38,399 nt of DNA from Afipia birgiae 34632 (GCF_000308295.2 NZ_HG326653.1:587189-625587); one strand, 5' to 3'; counted from the stretch's first letter, positions 16,272-25,272 are shown. Notes: generated from the sequence alone by a model not told the origin. Made by a program: numbers and translations.

Positions 16272-16348
16272 GCTAGTGTCCTTTCGTATCCGACGTTTGC
16301 TCGGAAGGCGCTGCAGAATGAAGCAAACGTCGGATACAGGACACTAGC
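16272..16348. repeat. inverted-repeat element C2
   Basis: The left arm 16272-16301 (GCTAGTGTCCTTTCGTATCC and onward) pairs with the right arm 16322-16348 (AGCAAACGTCGGATACAGGA and onward), with a three-base bulge. The terminal sequence CTAGTGTCC/GGACACTAG is reminiscent of short non-autonomous elements. It ends seven bases before the yggT start, so it occupies the untranslated leader. Confidence 0.85.
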
Positions 16349-16354
16349 ACCCCT

Positions 16355-16645
16355 ATGCGCGCCATTCTCGACATCATCAACATCATCTTGGATCTGTACG
16401 TCTGGCTGCTGATCGCCTCGGCGATCCTGTCCTGGCTGATCGCCTTCAACGTCGTGAACACCCGCAACGGGTTCGTCGCGTCGGTGGCCGAGTTCCTCTA
16501 CAAGATCACCGAGCCGGTGCTGAGGCCGATCCGGAACATCATGCCGAATTTCGGCGGCCTCGATATCTCGCCGATCATCGTCATCCTCATCATCATGTTC
16601 ATCCAGCGCGTGATTGCCTATTACATCTATCCGAACGTGATCTGA
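16355..16645 (+). CDS. YggT family inner-membrane protein
   Basis: The 96-aa protein has the two YGGT-repeat membrane spans: residues about 3-28 (IINIILDLYVWLLIASAIL) and about 68-90 (ISPIIVILIIMFIQRVIAYY), joined by a loop with the family phrase KITEPVLRPIRNIMP and the NFGGLDISP motif before the second span. YggT proteins are linked with osmotic shock tolerance, cell-division-related or photosystem assembly roles in different lineages; none is established for this group. It is first in a likely operon with the DUF167 gene and folD. The inverted repeat C2 occupies its leader, so any regulation by RNA structure would act there. Confidence 0.95.
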   Translation: MRAILDIINIILDLYVWLLIASAILSWLIAFNVVNTRNGFVASVAEFLYKITEPVLRPIRNIMPNFGGLDISPIIVILIIMFIQRVIAYYIYPNVI

Positions 16646-16685
16646 CGCGAGGCGATCCCGTTCTCGACTCTCGCATGAGCCTTCC

Positions 16686-17009
16686 TTGAGTCTCCCCTGG
16701 CGTTTCTCCACTCAAGGCATCAGCATCGCATTGCGCGTCACCCCGCGCGGCGGACTTGACGCGATCGACGGGATCGAAACTCTGGCCAACGGCCGCAGCG
16801 TTGTGAAAGTCCGGGTGCGCGCCATCGCCGAGGGCGGCGAAGCCAATCGCGCGGTGACCGAACTGCTCGCCAAGGCGCTTCATGTGCCAAAAAGCCATGT
16901 GCGGGTTCTGTCCGGCGTCACCTCGCGGCTCAAGCAGGTGGCCGTGGACGGCGATCCGAAAAGACTGGGCGATGCCCTGCAAGTCCTGACCAAGACGAAA
17001 GATACCTGA
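16686..17009 (+). CDS. DUF167 (YggU) family protein
   Basis: This small alpha/beta protein (107 aa) has the DUF167 signature: [37 protein letters not shown] (the most conserved stretch) and [20 protein letters not shown]. The function of the family is unknown; YggU-YggT adjacency is widely conserved. The only in-frame start before the fold is TTG at 16686; an ATG at 16675 is in another frame and closes quickly. The start is 40 bp after yggT, and its stop codon overlaps the folD start region (TGATG at 17007-17011), which suggests coupled translation. Confidence 0.92.
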   Translation: MSLPWRFSTQGISIALRVTPRGGLDAIDGIETLANGRSVVKVRVRAIAEGGEANRAVTELLAKALHVPKSHVRVLSGVTSRLKQVAVDGDPKRLGDALQVLTKTKDT

Positions 17010-17893
17010 TGCCCGCCAAGATCATCGATGGAAAAGTCATTGCCGCCGATCTGCGCGCGCGTGTCGCGGACGAAGTGGCGCGCGTAAAGCGCGATCATGG
17101 ACTGACGCCGGGTCTGGCGGTGGTTCTGGTGGGCAACGATCCCGCGTCCGAGGTCTATGTCCGCAACAAGGCCAAGCAGACCGAAGCCGCCGGCATGACC
17201 TCGTTCGAGCACAAGCTCGCTGCGGATACACCGCAGGCGGATCTGTTGGCGCTGATCGCAAAGCTCAATGCCGATGCCAGCGTGCACGGCATTCTGGTGC
17301 AGCTTCCGCTGCCGAAAGGGCTCGACACGCAGACGGTCATCAATGCGATCGATCCGGCGAAGGATGTCGACGGCTTGCATCCGATCAATGCCGGCCGGCT
17401 TGCCAACGGATTGCCGGCGCTGACGCCCTGCACGCCGCTCGGCTGCATCATTCTCGCCAAAACGGTTCACGCTTCGCTGGAAGGCATGAACGCGGTCATC
17501 ATCGGCCGATCGAATCTGGTCGGCCGCCCGCTGGTGCAACTGCTGCTCAACGAGAATGCCACGGTGACCATCGCGCATTCGCGTACGCGCGATCTCGCTG
17601 ACATCTGCAAGAATGCCGATCTGCTGCTCGCCGCTGTCGGCAAGCCGGAAATGGTGAAGGCCGGCTGGATCAAGCCCGGCGCGACCGTGATCGACGTCGG
17701 CATCAATCGCATTCCGGGCGCGGACGGCAAAAACAAGCTGGTCGGCGACGTCGCCTATCAGGAAGCGCTCGGCGTGGCCGGTGCGATCACGCCGGTGCCC
17801 GGCGGGGTCGGCCAGATGACGGTGGCGTGCCTGCTGGTGAATACGCTGCGCGCGGCTTGCGCCATTAAGGGGCTCAAGGCACCTGCGGTCTAG
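17009..17893 (+). CDS. folD: bifunctional methylenetetrahydrofolate dehydrogenase/methenyltetrahydrofolate cyclohydrolase
   Basis: FolD interconverts 5,10-methylene-, 5,10-methenyl- and 10-formyl-tetrahydrofolate using NADP, supplying one-carbon units for purine and formyl-Met synthesis in the cytosol. The 294-aa product matches the family along its length: [20 protein letters not shown] with the catalytic Tyr50 and Lys54, [34 protein letters not shown], the dinucleotide site [10 protein letters not shown], and [15 protein letters not shown] near the end. The start overlaps the DUF167 stop by one base. The gene is followed by a family B repeat rather than by another co-directional gene. Confidence 0.98.
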   Translation: MPAKIIDGKVIAADLRARVADEVARVKRDHGLTPGLAVVLVGNDPASEVYVRNKAKQTEAAGMTSFEHKLAADTPQADLLALIAKLNADASVHGILVQLPLPKGLDTQTVINAIDPAKDVDGLHPINAGRLANGLPALTPCTPLGCIILAKTVHASLEGMNAVIIGRSNLVGRPLVQLLLNENATVTIAHSRTRDLADICKNADLLLAAVGKPEMVKAGWIKPGATVIDVGINRIPGADGKNKLVGDVAYQEALGVAGAITPVPGGVGQMTVACLLVNTLRAACAIKGLKAPAV

Positions 17894-17901
17894 CGCGCGT
17901 C

Positions 17902-18008
17902 GTCATCTGAGGTGCGAGCCATCGTCGGCGAGCCTCAAAGGATGACAATCGTGATGACCGCCCATCATTCGAGACGCCGCGCGAGTGCGCGGCTCCTCAG
18001 GATAACGC
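17902..18008. repeat. family B palindromic repeat, copy 1
   Basis: It begins GTCATCTGAGGTGCGAGCC and contains CGGCGAGCCTCAAAGGATGA; a second, inverted unit ends CGGCTCCTCAGGATAACG. The pattern GTCATCCTGAGGTGCGAGC...GAAGGATGAC recurs at 20833, 28263 and 31647. It lies between the convergent genes folD and the M20 remnant. Confidence 0.8.
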
Positions 18009-18024
18009 CGAGGTATCCGGTCGC

Positions 18025-18432
18025 TTACTGCGCCGTGTTCTGCACCAGCCGCCGGTAGAACCGGATCATGTCCGCGTAGTTCTCGACGCTGAGGCGCTCG
18101 TTGGTGCCGTGAAAGCGTGTGAGGTCTTCGGCGGTGGCGCGCACCGGCGAGAAGCGAAAGATGTTGTCGGTAACGTCGAGGTAATTGCGCGAATCCGTCG
18201 CGGCGACCATCAGCCCGGGCACCACGATCGCATCCGGAAAAATCTCGCGGATCGTCCGGCTCAGCCGTTGTGCCGCCGCCTGTTTGTCGATGGTCACAGG
18301 CGCGACCGGAGAAACGGCGATCTGCTGCGAGGGTTTTCGCCATGCATTCGCAACCAGAACGGCCGCGAGAACGACGATGGCCGCGATCAGGAGCAGGACG
18401 AGATTGCGGAGGATTCTGATTGCGCTGCGCAT
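18025..18432 (-). pseudogene. M20 family peptidase remnant: in-frame internal deletion removing the catalytic domain
   Basis: The 135-aa open frame joins the two ends of a large M20/PM20D1-type (carboxypeptidase S-like) peptidase. Residues 1-55 are the usual N-terminus: a membrane anchor (LVLLLIAAIVVLAAVLVANA) and the linker WRKPSQQIAVSPVAPVTIDK with AAAQRL. Residues 56-135 are the usual C-terminus: REIFPDAIVVPGLMVAATDS, RFSPVRA, then DLTRFHGTNERLSVENYADM. Between them the roughly 350 residues with the metal ligands and dimerisation domain are missing, so it cannot be a peptidase. The junction is in frame, near AQRLS/RTIRE. The start at 18432 has a good GGAGGA site, and it lies 30 bp behind ppa, so it is probably still transcribed and translated. 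A functional mini-protein cannot be excluded. Confidence 0.75.
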
Positions 18433-18462
18433 CGTTTGAATCCTCCGGCCTGTTTGCCGTGA

Positions 18463-18993
18463 TTATTTTTTCTTGGCGCGCTCGATGCCTTCGAGGATCA
18501 GCTTGCGCGCGTCCTCCGCATCGCCCCAGCGCAGCACCTTCACCCATTTGTTGGGTTCGAGATCCTTGTAGTGTTCGAAGAAGTGCTGGATCTGCTGCAG
18601 CGTGATCTCGGGCAGATCGCTGTAGTTGTTCACCTTGTCGTAGCGCTGCGTCAGCTTCGAGGTCGGCACCGCGATGATCTTTTCGTCGCCGCCGGCCTCA
18701 TCCTCCATGAACAGCACGCCGACCGGACGCACGGCAATCACCGCACCCGGCACGATGGCGCGGGTGTTGGCGACCAGCACGTCGCACGGATCACCGTCAT
18801 CAGAAAGCGTGTGCGGAATGAAGCCGTAATTCCCCGGATAGCGCATCGCCGTATAGAGGAAGCGGTCGACCACCAGCGTGCCGGCGTCCTTGTCCATCTC
18901 GTACTTGATCGGCTCACCGCCGACCGGCACTTCGATGATGACGTTCACTTCATGGGGTGGATTTTTTCCGAGGGAGATCGCGTCGATACGCAT
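18463..18993 (-). CDS. ppa: inorganic pyrophosphatase (family I)
   Basis: The soluble family I enzyme hydrolyses pyrophosphate to phosphate with Mg2+, pulling forward biosynthetic reactions. The product has 176 aa, the normal bacterial length. It shows the signature [10 protein letters not shown] with its acidic metal ligands, an upstream [20 protein letters not shown] stretch, [20 protein letters not shown] overall, and later [11 protein letters not shown] and [16 protein letters not shown]. The start ATG at 18993 gives the usual [13 protein letters not shown]. It is followed, 30 bp on, by the M20 peptidase remnant in the same direction. Highly expressed housekeeping gene; no regulatory element was recognised upstream. 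Confidence 0.98.
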   Translation of the reverse strand: MRIDAISLGKNPPHEVNVIIEVPVGGEPIKYEMDKDAGTLVVDRFLYTAMRYPGNYGFIPHTLSDDGDPCDVLVANTRAIVPGAVIAVRPVGVLFMEDEAGGDEKIIAVPTSKLTQRYDKVNNYSDLPEITLQQIQHFFEHYKDLEPNKWVKVLRWGDAEDARKLILEGIERAKKK

Positions 18994-19112
18994 AACGGGC
19001 CTGTGTCTGTTCGAGCAAATGCGCGGACTGGTTAGCGAATCCGGACGGGCGCCGAAAGCCGAAAAAGCGGTCCAAAGGTATCAGGCGGGGTTCAGGAACT
19101 GGCTCTAAAGTC

Positions 19113-19622
19113 TCAGGCCGTCCAGGCGAAGGCGACCTTGTCGAGCGACTTGCCGCCGAATCGCTCCGAGGAACGCGCGACCATGCGGCCGCCAAGGGTG
19201 CGGTAGAATTCGACCGCCGGCTCGTTGTCGGAGAGCGCCCAGATCACCATGCTCTTCAGCCCGCTCTGGATCAGGTCGCGCTTGGCGGCGGTGAACAGGC
19301 GGCGGCCGAAACCGAGGCCCTGAAACTCCGGGCGCAGGTAAAGCTCGTAGATCTCGCCTTCGAAATGCAGGCTGCGGGCGCGGTTGCGGCCATAATTGGC
19401 ATAGCCGGCGACCTTGTCGCCGAAGCACAACACGCTGACGCGGCTGCCCTTTCGGATCGCGGAATCCCACCACTGCGGGCCACGGCGGTTGATCAGCTTT
19501 TCGAGTTCGGCGCCGGGAATGATTCCCTGATAGGCGGCACGCCAAGCTTCGTCATGCGTTGCAGCAACCGCCGACGCATCGGAAGCCTTGGCTGGACGAA
19601 CTTCGATAAGGATCGTGCTCAT
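19113..19622 (-). CDS. GNAT family N-acetyltransferase
   Basis: The 169-aa protein has the GNAT fold: an N-terminal strand-helix (VRPAKASDASAVAATHDEAW, then RAAYQGIIP, typical of the AAC(6')/RimI-like subgroup), a central strand EIYELYLRPEFQGLGFGRRL containing the acetyl-CoA pyrophosphate loop QGLGFG, and the C-terminal WALSDNEPAVEFYRTLGG motif. Acceptor substrate is unknown. The ATG at 19622 is preferred over a frame opening at 19664, because the fold begins directly with the first strand. It is co-directional with ppa at 119 bp but may have its own promoter. Confidence 0.92.
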   Translation of the reverse strand: MSTILIEVRPAKASDASAVAATHDEAWRAAYQGIIPGAELEKLINRRGPQWWDSAIRKGSRVSVLCFGDKVAGYANYGRNRARSLHFEGEIYELYLRPEFQGLGFGRRLFTAAKRDLIQSGLKSMVIWALSDNEPAVEFYRTLGGRMVARSSERFGGKSLDKVAFAWTA

Positions 19623-19778
19623 GGTGCAATCAAAGCAACTCGCAGCCCCGCCTTCAAGGTCCATCGTTAATTATCGGTTACTATGTGGGCTTTTTGCATC
19701 AGGTGAAGGGCGATCTGTGCCGAAAGAGGACAGGCGTGGCTTGGCTTGGGCGCGAGCGGCAGGCAATGATCGCCACAG

Positions 19779-20708
19779 ATGACAAAAAACGTAGTGTTCA
19801 AGGTCGCCGCCCTGCTGCTTGCGGTTGGTCTTTCGTCGCAGGCACCCGCGTGGGGCGAGAATCGGCTCGGTCCGCAGGGCAATGAGGGGTCGCCGAATCG
19901 GCGGCAGGACTGGCTGGTGCCGACGCAGGACCAGATCACACCTTCGCGAGCTGTTCTGTTTCGCCCGCCGGGCAAGGGTCCGTTCCGTCTCGCCGTGATC
20001 GCCCACGCCTCGACCCAGAACCGGCTTGCGCGGGCGCAGATGCCGCAGCCGGAATACGCAGCGCTGGCCTCCGTACTGGTGTCGCGCGGTTTCGCGGTGC
20101 TGGTGCCGCAACGGCTCGGCCACGGCAAAACCGGCGGACCTTACCTCGAGGACCAGGAAGGCTGCGAGGCCGCTGAATATGCGATGTCGGCGCGAAGCAC
20201 TGGTGAGGCGATCACCACGGCGCTGACGTTCATGCGTACGCAGTCCTTCGTGCGCAGGGATGCGTCGGTGATCGTCGGACACTCGGCAGGCGGCTGGGGC
20301 GCGCTGTCGCTGGCCGATCAGAGTCCGAAAGATATTTCCGCGATCGTTGTGTTTGCGCCGGGACGCGGCGGCCGCGCCAACGATCGCGCGGGCAACATCT
20401 GCGCGCCGGAAAGGCTCATCGCCGCGGCGACCGAATTCGGCGAAAACGCGAAGGTGCCGGTGACGTGGCTGGTGGCGGAAAACGATTCGTATTTCCCGCC
20501 GGAGTTCTCAAAGAAAATGGCGGATGCGTTCGTCGAGGCCGGCGATGACAAGGTGGATTTTCAGGTCCTGCCGCCGTTCGGCAACGAGGGCCACTGGCTG
20601 GCGGAGGTGGGGGATGCGGCGATGTTCGAATCGATTATCGCCAATGCGGCGGGATTGAATGTGCAGGCGCCAAGCGCGCCAAATGTCGCGGTGAAAGCAA
20701 AACGATAA
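19779..20708 (+). CDS. secreted alpha/beta hydrolase (dienelactone hydrolase-like)
   Basis: The 309-aa product starts with a Sec signal peptide, MTKNVVFKVAALLLAVGLSS then QAPAWGE, so it should act in the periplasm. The hydrolase core has LAVIAHASTQNRL as the oxyanion strand, the nucleophile elbow VIVGHSAGGWGAL with Ser in GHSAGG, an acid in VAENDSYFPPEF and a His in GNEGHWLAE, completing a plausible triad. An extra loop with two cysteines (EGCEAAEY and GNICAPERL) could form a disulfide outside the cytoplasm. Bacterial relatives are annotated as dienelactone hydrolase or CAIB-like secreted hydrolase; substrate is unknown. Divergent from the GNAT gene with about 150 bp between. Confidence 0.88.
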   Translation: MTKNVVFKVAALLLAVGLSSQAPAWGENRLGPQGNEGSPNRRQDWLVPTQDQITPSRAVLFRPPGKGPFRLAVIAHASTQNRLARAQMPQPEYAALASVLVSRGFAVLVPQRLGHGKTGGPYLEDQEGCEAAEYAMSARSTGEAITTALTFMRTQSFVRRDASVIVGHSAGGWGALSLADQSPKDISAIVVFAPGRGGRANDRAGNICAPERLIAAATEFGENAKVPVTWLVAENDSYFPPEFSKKMADAFVEAGDDKVDFQVLPPFGNEGHWLAEVGDAAMFESIIANAAGLNVQAPSAPNVAVKAKR

Positions 20709-20712
20709 GCGA

Positions 20713-20802
20713 CCTGGATTGCTTCGTCGCTTTGCTCCTCGCAATGACGAGGAAAGATCATCAGCGTTCTGCCGTCATTGCGAGCGCAGCGAAGCAATCC
20801 AA
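20713..20802. repeat. family A palindromic repeat, copy 2
   Basis: CTGGATTGCTTCGTCGC...CCTCGCAATGACG is followed by the reverse-complementary GTCATTGCGAGCGCAGCGAA and GCAATCCA. Relative to copies 4 and 5 the arm order is reversed, so the two half-elements face outward. Confidence 0.85.
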
Positions 20803-20832
20803 GGGTGGCTTTAATTCAAATCGTGGCCCGCC

Positions 20833-20938
20833 GTCACCCTGAGGTGCCGAAGCGAAGCGGAGGCCTCGAAGGGCGGCGGCGGTTCATCATTCTTCGTCAT
20901 CCTTCGAGGCTCGCAAGGGCTCGCACCTCAGGATGACG
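20833..20938. repeat. family B palindromic repeat, copy 2
   Basis: GTCACCCTGAGGTGCCGAAG is paired across about 60 bases with TCGCACCTCAGGATGACG, with an internal CATCCTTCGAGGCTCGC unit. Together with family A copy 2 it fills the 263-bp space between the convergent hydrolase and amine oxidase genes. Confidence 0.85.
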
Positions 20939-20971
20939 GTCGTTGTTGCATCGACCTCAAATCATCTCGCT

Positions 20972-22231
20972 CTAGACGTCTGATTGAGCAACGGACCCGA
21001 CCTTGCCCATCACTTCCCCCGCCGCCCTTACACCCGTTTCCTGCGCGCCGTGTGCGGTGGAGAAGAAGTTCGGCGAAGTCGCCTCACCCGCAAAGAACAG
21101 CCGGTCATCGACGGGCATTGCGAGATCTGCGCGATCGTCGGCGTGGCCGGGCAGCGCGTGCGAATATGATCCCAGCGCGAACGGGTCGTGTGCCCAGCGC
21201 GATTCGCCGATGGGCTTGAGCTTCCTCCGGTAATCCGAGCCGAGCAGCGCCACCAGTTCGTCGATGCTCTGCGCCGCCAGCGCGCCTTCGCCGGCGTCCT
21301 CAAGTTCGCGCGCGAACGTGCCGCCGAAAAATCCTGAAATGCACGGCTGGCCCAGGGGGCGCAGGTGATAGCTGCCGGTGCCGATGCGCTCGGTCGTGCC
21401 GTAAAAGTGCCCGTCGCTCGGCAGCGATTCCGGCTCGTCCAGCGCCAGCATCACCTTGTCCGCGAGTCCGAGCGGCAACCCGGCTGCGGCGGCAACCTTG
21501 TCCGGAAGCGCCGGATGAAAACGGATCGACTGGTTGGCGATCAGGCTGGTCGGCACTGTGACGATCACCTTGCGGGCGGTGAGCGTGCCGCGTGAGGTCT
21601 CGATTTTGATGCGCGCGCCGGAATGATCGATCAGTGTAACTTTTGTATTGAGCGCCACCGGACACGGCGCGCCATACGCAGCTATCAGCGCGCCGTAACC
21701 GCGCTGCAGGCGCCAGTTCACACCGGTGTCTTCATAGGCGTCCATGTCCCAGGTCGAGACGCGGTCCAGTTCGACGCCGTTGATGTAGGTGCTGATGGTC
21801 TCGATCGCGGCATTCCAGCGGTTGCCGGGCTCGAGCCATCGCCGCGCCGGCGTATCGTCCGGCAGTTCGGCGGCCTCCGCGACCCGCGTGTCGAACGCAT
21901 CCATCGCGGCCAGAAACGCGTCACGCTGCTCCGGCGGGAAACCGATGTTGAGGCTTTGCTCGCGCCAGCGCGGGCGGGTCTGGTTGATCTCCAATCCCAG
22001 ATCGCGCGCGATCGGCACGAAAGAATTCCGGTCCGCCGAATGCAGCCATTCGCAGCCGACATCGAACACGACATCGTTGGGCAGGATCAGGGTCTGGCTG
22101 CGTCCGCCGATCCGGTCGCGTGCCTCAACGGTAAGAACGGAAAGCTTCGCGTTCTCAAGCGTGCGTGCCGCGGCGAGGCCGGCTGCGCCCGCGCCGATGA
22201 TTGCAACGTCCACTTCGGAGGGGAGGGTCAT
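20972..22231 (-). CDS. FAD-dependent flavin amine oxidase
   Basis: The 419-aa protein opens with the ADP-binding Rossmann motif VAIIGAGAAGLAAARTLE, followed by VEARDRIGGRSQT, the second FAD contact of the monoamine-oxidase family. It closes with LFFAGEATSPNFFSTAHGAQ, the conserved FAD C-terminal motif of amine oxidases (GEAT...GA..SG-type). The middle contains the substrate domain. Such enzymes oxidise primary or polyamines with release of hydrogen peroxide; which amine is not visible. There is no covalent-FAD cysteine motif like that of human MAO. The start at 22231 places the Rossmann strand at residue 8, as usual; the frame upstream adds only charged residues. No signal peptide; cytosolic. 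Confidence 0.92.
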   Translation of the reverse strand: MTLPSEVDVAIIGAGAAGLAAARTLENAKLSVLTVEARDRIGGRSQTLILPNDVVFDVGCEWLHSADRNSFVPIARDLGLEINQTRPRWREQSLNIGFPPEQRDAFLAAMDAFDTRVAEAAELPDDTPARRWLEPGNRWNAAIETISTYINGVELDRVSTWDMDAYEDTGVNWRLQRGYGALIAAYGAPCPVALNTKVTLIDHSGARIKIETSRGTLTARKVIVTVPTSLIANQSIRFHPALPDKVAAAAGLPLGLADKVMLALDEPESLPSDGHFYGTTERIGTGSYHLRPLGQPCISGFFGGTFARELEDAGEGALAAQSIDELVALLGSDYRRKLKPIGESRWAHDPFALGSYSHALPGHADDRADLAMPVDDRLFFAGEATSPNFFSTAHGAQETGVRAAGEVMGKVGSVAQSDV

Positions 22232-22343
22232 CTCAGGCTCTGGTCTCGAATCGCGATGGCGGGTCAATCCCGCCCTACGTATCCTCTTTACCCGGCCTAT
22301 AAGACGACAATGCCCGGCACAAGGCCGGGCATGTCAGTTTTTC

Positions 22344-22430
22344 CTCATTGCGAGGAGCTGTTGCGACGAAGCAATCGAGCTCCTCCGTTGCAGCTTGTCG
22401 GGATTGCTTCGCTGCGCTCGCTCTGACGAG
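22344..22430. repeat. family A palindromic repeat, copy 3 (diverged)
   Basis: CTCATTGCGAGGAGCTGTTG...GACGAAGCAATCGAGC is paired with GGGATTGCTTCGCTGCGCTC and GCTCTGACGAG. It is less conserved than copies 4 and 5. It lies between typA and the amine oxidase gene. Confidence 0.75.
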
Positions 22431-22447
22431 AGGAGCAGCAATCCGGC

Positions 22448-24271
22448 TCAGCCGACCAGCGCGACCTTACTCTTCTCGGCGCGCTTGCGCTCGTTCGGAT
22501 CGAGGTGACGCTTGCGCAGGCGGATCGACTTCGGCGTGATTTCAACCAGCTCGTCGTCCTCGATATAGGCCAGCGCCTTTTCGAGCGTCATGCGGATCGG
22601 CGGCGTCAGGCGCACCGCTTCGTCCTTCGAGGTGGTGCGGATGTTGGTGAGCTGCTTGCCCTTGAGGACGTTGATCTCGAGATCGTTCTCGCGGGTGTGC
22701 TCGCCGACGATCATGCCCTTGTAGACCTTCCAGCCTGGCTCGATCATCATCGGGCCGCGGTCTTCCAGCTTGAACATGGCGTAGGCAACCGCTTCACCCT
22801 GTTCGTTGGAAATCAGCACGCCGTTGCGGCGACCCTGAATTTCACCCTTGTACGGCAGGTAGTCGTGGAACAGGCGGTTCATGATCGCCGTGCCGCGGGT
22901 GTCGGTCATCAGTTCGCCCTGATAGCCGATCAGGCCGCGGGTCGGCGCGTAGAACACCAGACGCAGGCGGTTGCCGCCGGACGGGCGCATCTCGATCATC
23001 TCGGCCTTGCGCTCGCTCATCTTCTGCACGACCACGCCGGAGAACTCCTCGTCGACGTCGACCACGACTTCCTCGATCGGCTCCAGAATCTTGCCGTCGT
23101 CATCCTTGGTCAGAACGACGCGCGGACGCGACACGGACAGCTCGAAGCCTTCGCGGCGCATGTTCTCGATCAGGATCGCGAGCTGCAATTCGCCGCGGCC
23201 TGAGACTTCCATCGAGTCCTTGTCGGCGGCCTCGACCACGCGCAGTGCGACGTTGCCTTCGGCTTCGCGCAGCAGGCGGTCGCGGATCAGGCGGCTGGTG
23301 ACCTTGTCGCCTTCGGTGCCGGCCAGCGGCGAGTTATTGACGATGAACGACATCGACACGGTCGGCGGATCGATCGGCTGCGCCTGGATTGGCGTCTCGA
23401 CGGCCGGATCGCAGAAGGTGTCGGCGACGGTGCCTTTGGTCAGGCCCGCGATGGCGACGATGTCGCCGGCTTCGGCGAGTTCGACCGGCTGGCGCTCGAG
23501 GCCGCGGAACGCGAGAATTTTGGTGATGCGGCCGGTCTCGACCGTCTTGCCGTCGCGCGACAGCACCTTCACTGACTGGTTCGGCTTCACCGATCCGGAG
23601 GAGATACGGCCGGTGATGATGCGGCCGAGATAGGGGTTGGCTTCAAGAATGGTGCCGAGCAGACGGAACGGGCCTTCTTCCACCACCGGCGGCGCGACAT
23701 GCTTGATGACAAGGTCGAACAGCGGCTTCATGCCGTTGCCGTTGTCCTCAGGCGACGTACCCATCCAGCCGTTTTTGCCGGAGCCGTAGAGAATCGGGAA
23801 GTCGAGCTGGTCGTCGGTGGCGTCGAGCGCTGCGAACAGGTCGAACACTTCGTTGACGACTTCGGTGACGCGCGCGTCGGGGCGGTCGACCTTGTTGATG
23901 GCGACGATCGGCTTGAGGCCGAGCTTGAGCGCCTTGCCGACCACGAACTTGGTCTGCGGCATCGGACCTTCCGCGGCGTCGACGAGAACGATCACACCAT
24001 CGACCATCGACAGGATGCGCTCGACCTCACCGCCGAAATCGGCGTGGCCCGGCGTGTCGACGATGTTGATGCGGGTGTCGTCCCACTCGACCGAGGTGCA
24101 CTTGGCGAGAATGGTGATGCCGCGCTCGCGCTCAATATCATTGGAGTCCATCGCGCGCTCGACCTGCCGCTGGTTGTCGCGGTAGGTGCCGGATTGCTGG
24201 AGCAGCTTGTCGACGAGCGTGGTCTTGCCATGGTCGACGTGGGCGATGATGGCGATGTTTCGCAAATTCAT
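22448..24271 (-). CDS. typA: ribosome-associated translational GTPase BipA/TypA
   Basis: The 607-aa product has the family layout: G domain (G1 [10 protein letters not shown], switch I RGITI in [20 protein letters not shown]3 [11 protein letters not shown]4 NKVD, G5 GSG..), EF-Tu-like domain II, EF-G-like domains III and V, and the BipA-specific C-terminal domain ([20 protein letters not shown] to the end). The start at 24271 gives [19 protein letters not shown] as in other BipA; an upstream frame adds unrelated residues. BipA binds 70S ribosomes and is needed for growth under stress and low temperature, acting in 50S assembly. A Rho-independent terminator 65 bp upstream separates it from the Crp/Fnr gene, so it has its own promoter in 24272-24335. 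Confidence 0.98.
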   Translation of the reverse strand: MNLRNIAIIAHVDHGKTTLVDKLLQQSGTYRDNQRQVERAMDSNDIERERGITILAKCTSVEWDDTRINIVDTPGHADFGGEVERILSMVDGVIVLVDAAEGPMPQTKFVVGKALKLGLKPIVAINKVDRPDARVTEVVNEVFDLFAALDATDDQLDFPILYGSGKNGWMGTSPEDNGNGMKPLFDLVIKHVAPPVVEEGPFRLLGTILEANPYLGRIITGRISSGSVKPNQSVKVLSRDGKTVETGRITKILAFRGLERQPVELAEAGDIVAIAGLTKGTVADTFCDPAVETPIQAQPIDPPTVSMSFIVNNSPLAGTEGDKVTSRLIRDRLLREAEGNVALRVVEAADKDSMEVSGRGELQLAILIENMRREGFELSVSRPRVVLTKDDDGKILEPIEEVVVDVDEEFSGVVVQKMSERKAEMIEMRPSGGNRLRLVFYAPTRGLIGYQGELMTDTRGTAIMNRLFHDYLPYKGEIQGRRNGVLISNEQGEAVAYAMFKLEDRGPMMIEPGWKVYKGMIVGEHTRENDLEINVLKGKQLTNIRTTSKDEAVRLTPPIRMTLEKALAYIEDDELVEITPKSIRLRKRHLDPNERKRAEKSKVALVG

Positions 24272-24335
24272 GTTCGTTTTCGTTCTGGCCGCTGTTAGCG
24301 CGGTCCGCAAAAGGGGGTCTGTCAGCGACCTGCCC

Positions 24336-24370
24336 AAAAAAAATCCGGCCCGGTCCGCAATGAACCGGGC
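24336..24370 (-). terminator. Rho-independent terminator of the Crp/Fnr gene
   Basis: Read leftward, stem GCCCGGT (24370-24364) and ACCGGGC (24354-24348) form a perfect 7-bp stem with a nine-base loop, followed by CGGA and eight U residues (A-run 24336-24343 on the plus strand). It lies between the stop of the Crp/Fnr gene and the typA start. Confidence 0.85.
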
Positions 24371-24444
24371 ACGCTTGACTTCTTGCGGCGCAATATAGTC
24401 AGGATTTCGCGAAAAACAATGCGATTTTGGGGGGTCCGAAGGGC

Positions 24445-25221
24445 CTATTTCGGCCCTCGGGAGGCCGATTTGGCCTCACTTTCGTCGCCCGGATAGACTC
24501 CTCGCAACACCTCGTCGAAATGGGCTTTGACGGCATCGTTGCAGAGGCACGACCGGGCCGCCAACGCGTCGTGGTTGCGGATCAGGATGGCCCCGCGGCG
24601 GGTTTCCAGAATGCCTTCCGCTTTGAAGGTCTGGATCACGCGGCTGGTGTAGCTTCGGCCGACGCCCAGCATGGTCGAAAGCTGCTCGTGGGTGAGGGGA
24701 ACGAGGTCTTCGCCGGTCCGCTCCCGTGCCGACAGGATCCACTTCGCCGTGCGCTGCTCGATCGAATGGATCGCATTGCAGGCGGTGGACTGAAAGATCT
24801 GCGCCAGCATGCAATCGGCGTAGCGCGCGAAAAAATACCGCAGCGTCGGGGATTGGGCCTTGGCGGCATCGAGCTTTGCGACGCGCAGCCGCACAAAGGG
24901 GCCCGCAACCTTGACCGTGATGCGCGTGTAGGCTGGCAGATAGCCCAGGCTGACGATGCCGCCCACCGCGCCCTCGCGTCCGACGAGAATGGTCTCCACA
25001 TCGCGGCCGTCTTCATTCGCCACCAGAAACGACACGAGGCTCGGCCCGCACGGAAAATGCACGATCTGGACGTCGTCGCCGGGATTGTAGAGCAGCTCGT
25101 CCGCCTTGGCGTCTGCGGCTTTCAGAAATGGTTCCAGCAAGGCAAAATCCGCAGCGCTCAACCGGCGGAGCAGATTGTTGAAAGGGCGGCCGTCGCTCGC
25201 CGCCGCTGGTTGTCGTGTCAT
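24445..25221 (-). CDS. Crp/Fnr family transcriptional regulator
   Basis: The 258-aa protein has an N-terminal cyclic-nucleotide-binding-like beta roll (about residues 25-135; YNPGDDVQIVHFPCGPSLVS, VETILVGREGAVGGIVSLGY), a long dimerisation helix (about 138-165) and a C-terminal winged helix (about 172-225). The recognition region is LTHEQLSTMLGVGRSYTSRV and QTFKAEGILETRRGAILI. The Fnr iron-sulfur cysteine cluster at the N-terminus is absent, and the cAMP-contacting RS-type residues of Crp are not evident, so the signal is unknown. A tail with CLCNDA and acidic/Lys residues extends the usual length. It is divergent from the stand-alone receiver, with a perfect palindrome between them that is a candidate operator. 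Confidence 0.92.
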   Translation of the reverse strand: MTRQPAAASDGRPFNNLLRRLSAADFALLEPFLKAADAKADELLYNPGDDVQIVHFPCGPSLVSFLVANEDGRDVETILVGREGAVGGIVSLGYLPAYTRITVKVAGPFVRLRVAKLDAAKAQSPTLRYFFARYADCMLAQIFQSTACNAIHSIEQRTAKWILSARERTGEDLVPLTHEQLSTMLGVGRSYTSRVIQTFKAEGILETRRGAILIRNHDALAARSCLCNDAVKAHFDEVLRGVYPGDESEAKSASRGPK

Positions 25222-25272
25222 AGGTCCCCCCGCCGCCGAAGCGTCAACGTAGCGCAGGTTCCGGGGTTCCTT

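Larger units (their letters stand above)
15925..16354. other. intergenic region with no gene; holds two inverted-repeat elements
   Basis: The first part (15925-16180) shows nothing I can support: the open frame crossing it is partly antisense tRNA. The second part is filled by two adjacent long inverted repeats, listed separately, immediately before yggT. Promoters for tRNA-Ala (leftward) and yggT (rightward) must lie here but no convincing boxes were identified. Confidence 0.6.
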
